Positions 52,507 to 64,000 of a DNA stretch of 64,000 nt are shown piece by piece. The stretch covers positions 1 to 64,000 of the forward strand of contig JBBHKE010000601.1 in the NCBI GenBank assembly GCA_037447655.1, read 5' to 3'. This DNA comes from Zygnema cylindricum. Lineage: Eukaryota > Streptophyta > Zygnematophyceae > Zygnematales > Zygnemataceae. Position 1 is the first letter of the stretch; every line of letters begins with the position of its first letter. The notes under the pieces are model-generated. The model did not search any database, was not told the DNA's origin, and saw only the letters and a program-made list of their open reading frames with translations. Both the position numbers and the translations under genes were made by a program.

Positions 52507-55500
52507 ATGGCGTGGTCCAGACTGTCTTTGCTGGGCTCACGAGCATTGGTCCGCAAATCTAGGCATTTGCACCGCTATGGAGCACAGCAAGGATATTCAG
52601 CACGCCATTTTTCGGGTGCATCGACGGGGTATGGACTGACATCCTTTGTTCGTTTGTATTTTTTTAAACTATTTTTTTTTAACTTCTAATCAAGGTATTA
52701 AGGAAAAAGCAATGGCTTTGGGCCATTGAGTCTATTGTGCCTCTTTTTCTGAACATCAACTATATTTTATCCTTCTATATATTCCAACTTGGTTTTTAAG
52801 AAATTTATATTGTTGTATGTGCTTTTTCGAATTATTTATAAAGTACTGGCAGCTCGTTGCGACTGGGGGGTTATGCGTCTTTCCGTGAAAAATTAGAGTT
52901 TGTGATTCGTTAAGTTCTGAAAGTTACGGTGAATGAGTGTTTAACTGCCACAGCGGTAACTACACTAACCTCCAACTTATTACTTATAAAACGACATTAT
53001 GGTTCTTCTTTCTGCCTTGCCCTTCAACTTTTGTAAAAGTTCCTGACTTTGTAATATTTTTTTGGGTTTGCATTAATCGTCCTGTGTCCATTTGTCAAGT
53101 TAAAAATAGTATGGTAGAATGTTGGGTGAAACATTGCCATGCCTGCGTTTTTGCTTTATCTAATACTCATGAGTTTGAAATTGGTTTCAACTGTGGAATG
53201 GACACGCACTGTATTGCCGCATTTGAAAGATCTCTTGTTGCCATAAATGACCTGCTAGTTTTTTGACTTTTGTTGATTTTATGCCGTGCCTTTTGCCATG
53301 CCTTTTAAGTCAACAATGTTGTTGTATATACTAGTAGCCTTCCCATATTAACATAAATGGCTCGCATGCTGGTTTTTTGTACTTGTGCTGTCAAAAGCCT
53401 GATTTTTCATGAGAATTATTCACTAATTGATAGTATTTTTCAAACCGATTTGTGTACCTTTGATGTCACATGACATTCAATCAACATTCTGCCATCCACC
53501 TCCTTTGGGTATCCGCGTTTTTAATAACAATAGCTCTCATGGAGAAATTTTCGGAGGATTGCAGCACTGAAATTCGCAGGTATTAAAATAGAACAAAGGT
53601 GTCAAGACAAACACCTCCGGCTCATCATTTGAATCTCTGACCCAACTGTTAGCCGTGTTTGAGACCGTAAGAGAATGATCTTGTTGTTGTTGAATCATTA
53701 GCTGGACATTTGGAGCAACATCTTAGCTTTGTTAAGATTGGTCACTTCATTGAGTGCTGACTGGCTTGTGCTATATTTTAAAATTTGCTTACAGCAATCA
53801 AACAGGCATGCTGGCTGCAAGCAGTTATCGATGGTTACCTGCCATGCAAGCATGTATTGGTGGACCAGCTGGAGCTATTCGATGCTTTCATGGAAGCAGC
53901 ATTGCCAATGCTCCAGAACCCAAGGCCGTCAAACTTTCACAGTTGACAGATAACTTTTTGGACGGCACTAGCAGGTAAGTAAGACCGCAATGGCCCACTT
54001 TTCCCCTATAAACGGTAGTATTATTCACCATTCTGTTTTTGCTTTTTTGTTAAAAATATAAAGTCGACCGGCGTAAAGTGATTAAAAGCTACATTGGTAG
54101 TTAATAAAGATTGGGACGCTTTGCGCCAAAGTGCTACACACCTTGTGCGCTTCTTGCACTCCTTTGTACAAAAACGCGGCCGTTAGGCCGGTGCTATGCA
54201 CGTTTGTACGAAGCTTTTCCAGAAAGATGGTGCGTGCGCTTCTTGCACCCGTTTTCAAAAAGATGGTACTCCTTCGTCGCACTGCTAAAGCAGCCCCCCT
54301 TCGGTAGTTCATACGTGCTACGCACCTCCAGCTGAGGTGCATAGGCAGGCTGGCGTTTAAAAAAAAGAAGACTTGGTATTTCATACGTCTTTTTGGAAAG
54401 CCTTGTCGATTTCGCTGCTTTTTGGTATTGCATACATACGTCATACGTCCAAAAAAAAGCAGCGAAACCTTATTTAATAATGTAATTCGCTGATTATATT
54501 AAATGCTACATTGGTAGATAATAAAGATTTACTTACATTTATGTATTAGTTCTAAAGAGGGTTGTATGGAATGGTGTTTGTTTTATTTGCGGCAATTTTG
54601 TAACGTTAACACCTTCAACTTGTAGAAGTGTATTTAGATGTCTTTGTTGGCATGCATAGTTTTGTGCAATGCTGTCATTCAGTGACAAATACACGATTTG
54701 AATGCATAAAGCTTCAGCGCATAAAAACAACTGGACAATGAGTCACATATCGGATAATTGTTTGAGATAACAATAATGTTTTACTTTGCACTTTGGATAT
54801 TATAAATCAAGCCTTTGTAATTGGCAAAGTATCGTACCAATGTGTGACAGGTGTTGCAGACAAGGAGCTTTGGACTCCAATTTTGTTTTTTTCCAAAGGG
54901 TCCAGTCGTCTGTCATGATTTTACTTGTGGCACTGGTGGTCTATGTTGTCTGTTGGGTACATATGCGGTTGTTATACGCTTGTATATTATTCTAAAACAT
55001 TGTGATAGGTGATTTACATGGCATAAGGTGGGAGAATCAAAACAAGGCAGACATCACAAAACCAATTTTGACACAGTGGTCTTAGTTATGCATTTTGGGT
55101 ATTATAGCGGAGCTAGTTATCTCTTGAAGTTCCCTGAGGTGTTTACAAACCCATCCACAAGGTACGCTTGCTTCCTTCTAATATTTGCACTTTTTTTGCA
55201 GTGTGTATCTCGAGGAGCTTCAGAAATTGTGGGAGTCTGATCCAAAGGCAGTAGACCCATCATGGGACTTATTTTTTCGTAATTTCACAGGGCAAGCTGC
55301 TTCCGAAAATGCTGTTTCGGGGCAGACTATACAAGAAAGCATGCGGTTATTGCTTCTTATCCGCGCTTATCAAGTAAACGGACACCTGAAAGCAAACCTC
55401 GACCCTCTGGGGTTGGACGACCGTGTCCCTCCAGGTAGGGATCTTTTCATGCAGTATCCTTTCTGATGACCTCTTAAGATAGGATTGTGAATTAGAGTCC

Positions 55501-58500
55501 ACAATTGAGAGAAGGGTGTCTCAGTTGTCATGCATGAGTTAGAGAGCAGGTATCAAGTGAAGGAATGTCCCACTATATTCTTGGCAATTGACCAGTTCTG
55601 AGGCTAAATGTTAGGAAATGGATTGTCATGATTCGAATTGTCTTTTTAATCTAGTTGGGGGTTTTGAGAATATTGCGGACTGACTGCAGGTAAATATTTT
55701 AGTTATAGTAGCAATGCATTTGTGAGGTAAGCAAAAAACGTTATTGTTCATTGCTGTTAGAGTTTTTTTTGGGGGCACTCAAAGTTGTTTTTTTCATCAT
55801 ATGGTTCTCCTATTTTATCACAACATTACAATCGGTAGGGAAGAGTGTAACTGTCTAACAGTTGCCTCCTACACAAAAATTCGACAACTTCACAGAGATA
55901 AACAACTTTGCCTGAACACAGTTTGATTGAAATAGCGATGTGTGGTGTGTCGTGTTAACGAGCTACTGGAAGGAGGCTGTCTATAGCCCGACACATCCAT
56001 TTATATGTGTGCCCTGCATTTAGCATCTGTACACAACACAACTGATGTGTGGCCCACCTGACCTGAACCCCGCAAGTTCATGCTGTCCTTTCTTTCTTTA
56101 CATTGAATGTTTTCATTTTATTTGGAAATGTGGAACTTGGTTATGGAAGGCTGGCTAACATACTGTTCTGCCGATTTTCGCGATTCTTTTTATGACAGTG
56201 GAATTGGACCCAGCATTGTATGGATTCACTGAAGCAGACTTGGATCGTGAATTTTTTATTGGTATTTGGCGTATGCAAGGCTTTCTTTCTGAAAACAGGC
56301 CTGTGCAAACGTTACGCTCCATTTTGGATCGCTTGAACCAGGTAAAATTTTCAGTGGACTAGCAAAAGATAGTTTCTGTGGTAAAAGAACATCACACACA
56401 GTGATTTCTGCAGTTTAGATTAGGTGTTTGACATCTTTTTGCACTCTTTGTGACCTCAGAGCTGACATTTGCCTATGTCGTGGGAATTTTGCACGTAGTA
56501 GCTTTCAACAGACAATTTGATTGCTTTGTATTTTATGGTCTGGAGTTTTTATCAGAAGCAAATTTCTGATAGCTTCTCCAAGGATGTCCACTGGCCTAGT
56601 CTTAAAGATGACTTTAGCAGCGCATTCAATATTCCCTTTTCCATTAGTCGATTAATTTCCTTGTCCATTCGAACCGTTAAAGATGTTTTAGGATTTAGAG
56701 CTTGTTACAAATAATTAGCATTGCAATTAAATCTTGTTGATGAACCTTGGTTAATTAACATGTAGAGAGGTTTAATGCTAGTCCTCAAGCTCATTGAAAA
56801 TTGAAACATGAACACGTTGTAAGGACTATGGTAAAAAATTATACAGAAAAGCAATGTAATTTTGGTTTGTTTCTTGTCTCACTTGTAATTTCTGCTTTTG
56901 TCTTTTGCAGACATACTGCGGAACTATTGGATATGAATACATGCATATCCCTGATCGAGAACAGTGCAATTGGCTTCGCGAGAAAATAGAAAAGGCCACC
57001 CCGGGCAAGTGCGTTGCTGACCCAAACCTTAAACATCATTATTCTCCTTGCATCTCTCAGATTTTTAACTAAGATGCATGGGCTGCTGACTTGTTGCTGA
57101 ATGGATGGCCGGTGCTTCTTGAACTGAGAACGTAAAAGCCTATGTCTTCACAATTTTTGTCCGAATAATGTGGACGGTTATTGACCAGTTATCTCAGTGA
57201 TGGACGTAATAACTCTCATTATTAAAGCTTTTATAAGGCAAGCAGTTCAAATATGTAAATTTAATAACAGGCAATCACATGCAAGTTCAACCGATGGGAA
57301 AATCCACCCTTAAGAAAAGAACTTACTATTTACCCACGTTTGTGGACATCCAGTCACATCTGCACTGAAGCACTGACATCCCTACACGATGGTTTAAAAT
57401 CTGAACTATCGACAGCCAGGGAGCTCAATTCTAAAGTTTAATAACAAGTTTGAAGTTTTTTGCAGTTCAAAAACACTTAGCTCAGCAACGCTGTTCAAAA
57501 TGTTCAAGAATTATGTGTAATTGACTCTTCCATTCTACGTCAATTGAAGTTGATTAGTGACAGCCTTCAATAGAAATGTGTTTATAGTGACCTTACCGAA
57601 CCAGAAGGTTTTCCATCAGAAAAAAACACTTCATTAGCGATTCTATTTGAAAGAGGATATATCTGCGCTTATGCCATCGTTCAAACTGCGTATGTGTATC
57701 AGTCTTAATGGGCAAAAAGTAGTGCTGTATATCAAGGAGGTTTTTTGCAGTAAGGGTATTTGGAGGGATCTCAATATTTGAAATATCAATATCGATATCG
57801 TTATTTGCCAGTATCCACACTACTTCTTACTGTACCAGTTAAACATTTTCGTTCCGAAGCCCCTAGGCTGAAAGCTTGTCAGTAAAGAAATATTGTATTG
57901 TATTGCCGTATGAAAGAATTTTTACTTCGTAATTCTTTTGATTTTTCAGATTGTGTTGCGCGCAGAATTTGCACTCGCCATTCATATTTTGTTCTGTCAA
58001 GGTTTGGCGTAATATTTTTTCGCCTTCGTATACATTTACATGCTAGCAAAAAGATCTGGAAACAGTATTTCTTGTGAGACAACATATTATATGCGAATGT
58101 AACTGTTAAACGCGTGTATAATACGGGGCCACCAGCTATACTGTTTCCATACACACTTATATTATGATGGCATGGATGAGCGCACAAGCTGCCTCATGTA
58201 GCAAAGTTCTGCTTAGTAATACTGCTCTTTCTCAACAGTAATGGATAGTGGTTGACATCTTTCAATTTAACTAATAAAGGGAGAAGATGTTTGAAAAACC
58301 TCCAGGCCTCCAGCCCAGATCATTTGAGCGATTGAAGTCTTAATTGATAGAAGGCTGAAACAGCATCCTTGTTCCCAGTCCTTAAATGTAGTACAGCTTG
58401 CTGTCAGCTTCTATGCCTTCCCTTTTGTAGAAAATTTTGGCAATAGCTTCTTAGGCATTATGGAACATTTTTTTGTGCTTTCAATTACTTCTTCGATAAT

Positions 58501-61500
58501 AATGAAGTTCAAGTCAAAACACCCATTGGTATTCATTCCTATCCTTTCACAGAGCTTCGTACCGGTTTTTGAACTCACCATTTTTGAATTCCCAATCAAT
58601 CCTGAAAGCCATAGCCTTGAATCTTTTTTTTGGCCAAGAGGGAATCAACTAAGTGTGAGTGTTGTTTTGAACCTTAATGGATAGAGATTCACAGGTTCTT
58701 GTTGCATTGTTACAAACTGGCCCACCTGAAGAGTATTTGAACATTGCAAGAATTTCATGACTTGCACTATTGGAAATCACTCAGGTTTTGTGAGTAAGAG
58801 GTGCACGCCGTACAGTTTTAAGAGTAATTTTGCAATTGTTACTCACGATACTGTACGATTACTGACGCGCGAGTAGATTTTGATAGTGTGATCACCTGAT
58901 GACTTTTATTTTTAAATGGGCTTGATTGTTGGATCATGGGATACCCACACCATTTTCTTTCCTTCCCTTCTTTCATTTTTTGTCACTCAGGTATAGCAAG
59001 CACCGAAGAGAAGCCATTTTGGATCGGTTGATGTGGAGTTCTAATTTTGAGACTTTCCTTGCGCAAAAATGGGGAGCAGCAAAAAGGTTTGGACTTGAAG
59101 GCTGTGAGACTCTTATTCCTGGAATGAAAGAGATGATTGACAAATTAGCAGATCAAGGAGTAGAGAGTATTGTATTGGGAATGCCCCATCGTGGTCGTCT
59201 CAACGTCTTGGGAAATGTTGTTCGGAAGCCCCTTCGGCAAATTTTCAGCGAATTCAGTGGAGGGATTAAGCCTGCAGAAGCTGCCGAATCTGCCTACACA
59301 GGTATTGTTGCTAGTTTTTGGTTTCCTTTGGTTGGGCTGAAGAATGCCTTTGCCCATTTCGATGTTTGCTTACATAATGGTGAACTGAAAAAGTTATGTT
59401 TTTGACTTAAATCTGAGAAAAAAATCTCCCGTCCCTTTTTCTATGGTTGGTAAGCTCATCTTAGACATTGCACACTTTTTGTCCTTATGTCCGTTTATGT
59501 TTTTTTTTCTCCTTTTTCCTTCTTCTCCATTTTTTTCTTTTCTCCTTTTTCTCCTTTTGTCCTTTTTGTCCTTTTCTCCTTTTCGTCCTTTTTATTCTTT
59601 TCTCCTTTTCTTCTTTTCCTATTTCCTTCTCCTTTTTTTTCCGTTTCGCTTTTTTTCATTTTCTCCCTTTCCCTTCCCTCCTTTTCTCCCCTTCTCCCCT
59701 TCTCTGTTCTTTTTTCCCCTCCTTTTCCTTCTTTTTCTCCTTTTCCTTCTTTTTCTCCTTTTCCTTCTTTTTCTCCTTTTCCTTCTTTTCTCCTTCTTCT
59801 CCCTTACTCCCTTTCTCCTTTTCTTCCTTTCTCCTTCTCTCCCTTTTGTCCTTTTTGTCCTACAGGCACGGGAGATGTCAAGTACCATTTAGGTACATCT
59901 TACGATCGCCCAACTCGAAGTGGGAAACGTATTCATTTGTCGCTCGTCGCGAACCCTTCTCATCTTGAAGCAGTAGATCCTGTGGTAATTGGGAAAACAA
60001 GAGCAAAACAATATTATTCGAAGGACAAAGATAGGACGAGAAATATGGCAGTTCTCCTCCATGGAGACGGCTCGTTTTCGGGTCAGGGAGTGGTCTATGA
60101 GAGTTTTCACTTGCAGGACCTCCCCAATTACTCCACTGGAGGCACAATTCACATTGTGGTCAATAATCAGGTGAGTGATGTTTTTTAAGAGTTTTTAGGT
60201 TTGTTCAGGGTTTTTTTTAGGATTTTTTCTAGGGTTTTTTTAAGGTTTTTTAAGGGGTGATGTATGAAAGTTTTCACCTATAGGACCTCCTCAATTTATT
60301 CCACCGGAGGCATGATTCACATTGTGGCCAGTTATCAGATGAACGGTGTTTTTAGGGCTTTTTTCAAAGGGCTTTTTGGGGTTCTTTAAGGCGTTTATTG
60401 GGGGGGTCTTTTAGGGGATTTTTAAGTTTTGTTAGGTTGTTTAGGGTTTTTTTGCGGGGTTGTTTTAAAGGATTTTAAGTAGTGACGTATATCGAGGAAT
60501 ACTTCTCAATGTTTGATATGGGGAATTACGTTGGCCCCTGCAATATTTGACTAATTTATGTTTTAAACAAAAAAAACCCCAAAAAAACCCCCCAAAAACC
60601 CCCTTAAAAAAACCGATTGTCCGTCAATATTAGAATTAATCACTCTATTTTGTGTGAGTGCTTTTTTACACAAAATCATAACTTAGTATTAATAGCACTA
60701 TTTTATGTAAGTGACCTATCATGAGTCATGTGGCAAAACATAATTTATGTAATTAATTCTAATAAAGTGTTAACAAGAATAATTCAATAACTCTAATGTC
60801 GATGGGCGGTGTACTGTAATGTAGCGCCCAAATTTGTACTGCGGGATAGTATATCGTGATAGGGATGGGTACTCAGGTATTGTGTAGTATATCGAATCTG
60901 TATCGATTGTGATATCACGTCATGGGTATGAAATCGAGCTAGATGTGATACCATTAAATGTATCTTATTCTAATGTTTATTTATAAATTGATGAGATGTA
61001 CAACAGTACTCAAAGGGTTTTTGCAAGGTTTTTTTGGGAGTTTTTCTTGTATGTTTTTTAGGGTTTTTTAGGATTTTTTTTTAGATATTGTTTTTGGGTT
61101 TTCTATGGTATTTTATGTTTTTTCAGAGTTTTCAGGGTATGCATGTGTGATGTCAGGTGTGTGACGGATGTTAACTCGTTTCATGAAGGTGTTTTTTTTT
61201 TCTTTTTGCACATTTTGTTTCTATTTGTACAGGTACGGTTCAGAAGTTCGATGAGTTTCTTTATGGGATTTTTTTGTGGGACATAGCTGCAATCGTTTTT
61301 TGTATCTGATAAAAATATCTCTTAGAAATCTTTATACAAATATTCATAGAAATGTTTACACAAATATTTCACGTGTGTAATAAAATGTTACTTCTCTGGT
61401 TCGGATTGCAGGTGGCCTTCACAACTGACCCCAAATCTAGCAGATCTTCTCCGTATTGTACGGATGTTGCCAAAGCATTAAATGCTCCAATTTTTCATGT

Positions 61501-63938
61501 AAATGGTGATGACGTGGAGGCAGTTGTTCACTGCTGTGAACTTGCAGCAGAATGGCGACAAAAATTCCACTCTGATGTGGTTATAGATATTGTTTGTTAC
61601 CGGAGGTTTGGGCATAATGAGATTGACGAGCCATCATTTACACAGCCTCGAATGTATCAGGTGAGATTTCTTCAGATTTTTTAATTTTATGCCTATATTT
61701 TTGGATGTATGTAGTTTTTTTCTGAATAACACTTATTTTACTGTTTACTCAATGTTTGGAAAGCTGGGCTCCCTGTCCTTTTCTCTCTCCCCTTAGCCTG
61801 ACTTACGCTTCACTGTGGTTGCTGACCTTCTTTTTTAGTTTTGGAGTCATGCCATTAGGATGCCTGAGACATGATTATGTATGTATATGCACAGATTATA
61901 GATGTATATTTAAGTACGCAATGTTGTTGTTAATCCACGCTGACATATAGCGTGCACTCAAATGAATTTGCAATTCTTCCAAATTTTGTCAACATTTCAT
62001 GTTACATGGCTAAAATCCTATTTTCTATTGAACCTGTTAGTGATCAATGTATGTTAGTTGCTTGCATCTTTAAAAATTTCACATTCCTGCATGTGTCTGC
62101 ACCTTCTTGTTTCGTTCTGAACCTTATTATTTTTGTCTGCACCTTCCCTTTTTAACGCTGGGCCAACCTTTTTAATTTTGTATATTTCTTTTCTTATTCT
62201 GCAACTTTATTCTTTAATTCTTTACCATTCTTGTCTAAGTCAGGCGTAATGGTTCTCTAAAATCAGTTTCTCACACTGCACACAGCCTGTACTTGCTGAC
62301 TGCTGGTTTTCCTTTTTTCACTTTATGGAGTAATGTTGAAGAACAAGGGGTTTATATTCATCTGTTGCAGTGAATCTGGGAGATTTGAAAAAAGCAGTGT
62401 TGAAGTTTTTAGCTCAAAAGCGCCTTAATGCGCTCGTATCTTGAATGGGTTACTTTGTGAATGGCTATGGCAATTTAGTACACATGTCTATTTACATTGT
62501 AGTGATTGGATGAATCTTGTAAAAATTGTGACAGACTTGAAAGTAAAATGGAAAAGAATGCTCGCAGACTGACCACAATGCTCATTGAGGTCAATAAAGA
62601 TTAGATAAAGCTGTTTTCTTTTAGTTGAGTTTCTTACTTTTTTAGTGAAGACATGCTTTTAAATGAAAGTTAAACTTTACATGGGGAATCTGTGTTTCAA
62701 ATGTGTTCAGGTAATTAAGGAGCATCCGCCTCCCTTGGAGATTTATAGAAAGCAGTTAATTGACTCCAAAGTTCTTTCTGAAAAGGAAGTCAAGGACATG
62801 GAGGACCGAATTTATGGCATATTAAATGAAGAATATATCGGTAGTAAGGATTACGTTCCGTCAACTCGAGACTGGTTGGCTGCATACTGGGCGGGTTTCA
62901 AAGGGCCCGAGCAACTGTCAAGAATTCGAAATACAGGGTACGAATGTCCTGGTGTTTTGGATAACAAGAAAAAAACTTGGTTATGGTGAACTGACACCTT
63001 CTGTTTCTATTAGAGTCAAAGACTCCTTTTTGTGATATTGATTATCGATTGCATACTCAGCGAATGAAATGAAATTATCTTGATAGGGACTGACAAAATG
63101 CTGAAGAGGTTTCTCCAATCCACGGTTCTGTCTGTCATCCAATCCCGGATGAAATGCCATGGACATCGATTGTTGTATGCCGATACACTTGCAAATCTCC
63201 GTTCAAGACGGTAGTGAACGAACGCCTTGATCAATCAGAAATTCCTCTTGGGGTCATGAAGTTTCCACGTTTTTTTTTATCAAAACACTAAGTAGCCACG
63301 TAGGCTGAGCAGAATTTAGAGTAGCTACTAGTAATACCACTTTAACACCATGGATTCAGTTTCTCTCATGGCGATGAAAGGTGTAAAACATGCTAGATAT
63401 TCAGCAGTTGCTGGAAGAGATTTATGTCTGTAGATAATTACGAGTTCAAGTTGCACTTTGGAGTTAAAATGTTTTCTTTAACACCGGTTTGAGATGCCTT
63501 TTTTTAAGGGAAGGACACCTAAATAGCTAAATTCTTTCATGCATGTGCATTCAGGACAACTCCGACTTGTTATCGATTTCTTGTATGATGAGTTTGGCAA
63601 TGTTACTTTACTGCATTTCCATATTTGATATCACACCCTCCTCTACTGATTGTTATGTTTGCACACTTACATTCTGGTATTTGTGTCACAAAAAACGGAC
63701 TTGCTCTTCTTCTTTCTCATCTGGAGTTCTCAACATGATCGTTTCACTATCCATTTTTTTTTAAAACGAGTTATTGATATTGTCCTCCTCCTTTTGGTTG
63801 CAACTCTTTTGCAGAGTGAAACCTGAGATCTTGAAAGATGTTGGCAAATCTTTGGTTAAAATTCCTGAAGATTTTTCTCCACATCGGGGTATTAAGCGTG
63901 TATATGATGCACGCCTACAGGCAGTTGAATCGGAAACG
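52507..63938 (+). CDS. 2-oxoglutarate dehydrogenase E1 subunit, mitochondrial (first 10 exons, 664 aa)
   Basis: Exons: 52507-52628, 53795-53974, 55202-55434, 56199-56341, 56911-57008, 58991-59301, 59866-60170, 61412-61660, 62711-62937, 63815-63938. All introns are GT-AG with matching phases. The next donor is at 63939; the last ~350 residues expected for the family lie beyond the window. The start [20 protein letters not shown] is a typical mitochondrial presequence. [14 protein letters not shown] then [14 protein letters not shown] follow, with [15 protein letters not shown] in exon 6. The thiamine diphosphate motif runs from GDG (~429-431) to NNQ (~462-464) in exon 7, and [18 protein letters not shown] is in exon 8. 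E1 decarboxylates 2-oxoglutarate in the citric acid cycle and passes succinyl to the E2 lipoyl arm. No lesion is seen. Confidence 0.93.
54088..54529. repeat. ~390-bp insert in OGDH intron 2 between 25-bp direct repeats
   Basis: GCTACATTGGTAG followed by TAATAAAGATT-type sequence occurs at 54088-54112 and 54505-54529, 25 bases with one mismatch. The ~390 bp between have higher GC than the intron and repeated TGCGCTTCTTGCAC motifs. It looks like an insertion with a long target duplication. No family was recognised. Confidence 0.5.
57009..58990 (+). other. OGDH intron 5 (largest, 1982 bp)
   Basis: AT-rich intron with no recognised gene, RNA or element. A palindromic AATATCAATATCGATATCG stretch lies near 57779-57800. 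Confidence 0.6.
59480..59860 (+). repeat. Polypyrimidine tract in OGDH intron 6
   Basis: ~380 bp almost purely of T and C (CTCCTTTTTCTCC-type units, with CCTTCTTTTT repeats at 59725-59785), running to the TACAG acceptor at 59865. Long F/S/P-rich frames here are artefacts of composition. It could act as an extended polypyrimidine tract for splicing. Confidence 0.9.
60171..60480 (+). repeat. Degenerate TTTTTTAGGG repeats in OGDH intron 7
   Basis: Runs of GTTTTTAGGG, TTTTTTAGGA and TTTTTAAGG recur at 60180-60260, 60345-60480 and again at 61015-61140. An A/C-rich counterpart (AAAAAACCCC) lies at 60568-60612 and could pair with them. They resemble plant telomere units (TTTAGGG) but are irregular. 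Confidence 0.6.
60256..60353 (+). repeat. Dead partial copy of OGDH exon 7 inside intron 7
   Basis: TATGAAAGTTTTCACCTATAGG...CACATTGTGGCC repeats the last ~90 bases of exon 7 (60083-60170; [21 protein letters not shown]) plus its donor region, 174 bp downstream. The copy has an extra base that breaks the frame, and the donor GT has become AT (CAG-ATGAAC). It cannot be spliced as an exon end. Confidence 0.85.
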
Positions 63939-64000
63939 GTACGTTTCAGTAACCATCTTAACAAATTATGCTGCTATTATTCGGTTGTAAATAGGTATGG

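Noticed and set aside
59443-60188. Three overlapping F/S/P-rich frames of 149-233 codons
   Set aside because: They arise from the polypyrimidine tract in OGDH intron 6; only exon 7 (59866-60170) in one frame is real coding sequence.
1-64000. CRISPR arrays, bacterial operons, phage genes or integrons
   Set aside because: Repeats here are LTRs, microsatellites and a MITE; genes have spliceosomal introns, so prokaryotic systems are not expected or seen.

Overview
This is nuclear DNA of a streptophyte (a green plant or charophyte-type alga). The evidence is three intron-rich genes with GT-AG splicing, two of them of plant type. There is also a dense nest of copia and chromodomain-gypsy LTR retrotransposons whose primer sites match plant initiator methionine tRNA as I recall it. 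No prokaryotic signatures are present. I cannot name the species. A charophyte or non-seed plant is a guess based on the retroelement load and the roughly 1 kb introns.

Bases 1-38172 are one retrotransposon nest. The oldest layer is a head-to-tail series of copia family A copies: an RNase H tail at 1-114, LTR 115-1154, an internal region in three pieces up to 21176, LTR 21177-22185, a truncated internal region 22186-23072, then a third copy 33726-38172. Into the A copy went a reverse-strand copia B element (2933-9128, 890-bp LTRs, flanked by a 159-bp duplication). A copia C array with three LTRs and two internal regions (10640-19958, TSD GAGGC) went into the same copy. A chromovirus (Ty3/gypsy, 23073-33725) lies farther right, and inside it is a young gag-only copia element D (25114-28515, TSD GTGAC, LTRs nearly identical). 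Most pol genes are broken. The long open frames are the C gag, the B gag-PR-IN piece, the gypsy gag-PR and the gypsy RNase H-integrase-chromodomain.

Bases 38173-42043 hold a decayed reverse-strand non-LTR element with a restriction-like endonuclease, one copy of a ~710-bp direct repeat, a 10-N assembly gap and a ~590-bp CCCTCG hexamer tract. The second repeat copy (47518-48229) lies on the other side of the next gene and abuts a 273-bp MITE.

Bases 42044-64000 hold host genes. A G3BP-like NTF2/RRM/Gly-rich RNA-binding protein (ten coding exons, 586 aa) and a 211-aa membrane protein of unknown function (four exons) are on the minus strand. On the plus strand, divergent from the membrane protein gene, are the first ten exons (664 residues) of the mitochondrial 2-oxoglutarate dehydrogenase E1 subunit, which runs off the right edge. 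All exon boundaries were read by eye from reading frame, GT-AG sites and phase; no transcript evidence was available. The host genes have no evident functional link to each other.

The most unusual observations are: a tRNA primer site that lies inside gag, with the gag start codon inside the LTR, in several copia families; an antisense tRNA-like module in their LTRs; the 159-bp duplication around element B; an extra ORF after the gypsy chromodomain; and a dead partial copy of an OGDH exon inside the next intron.
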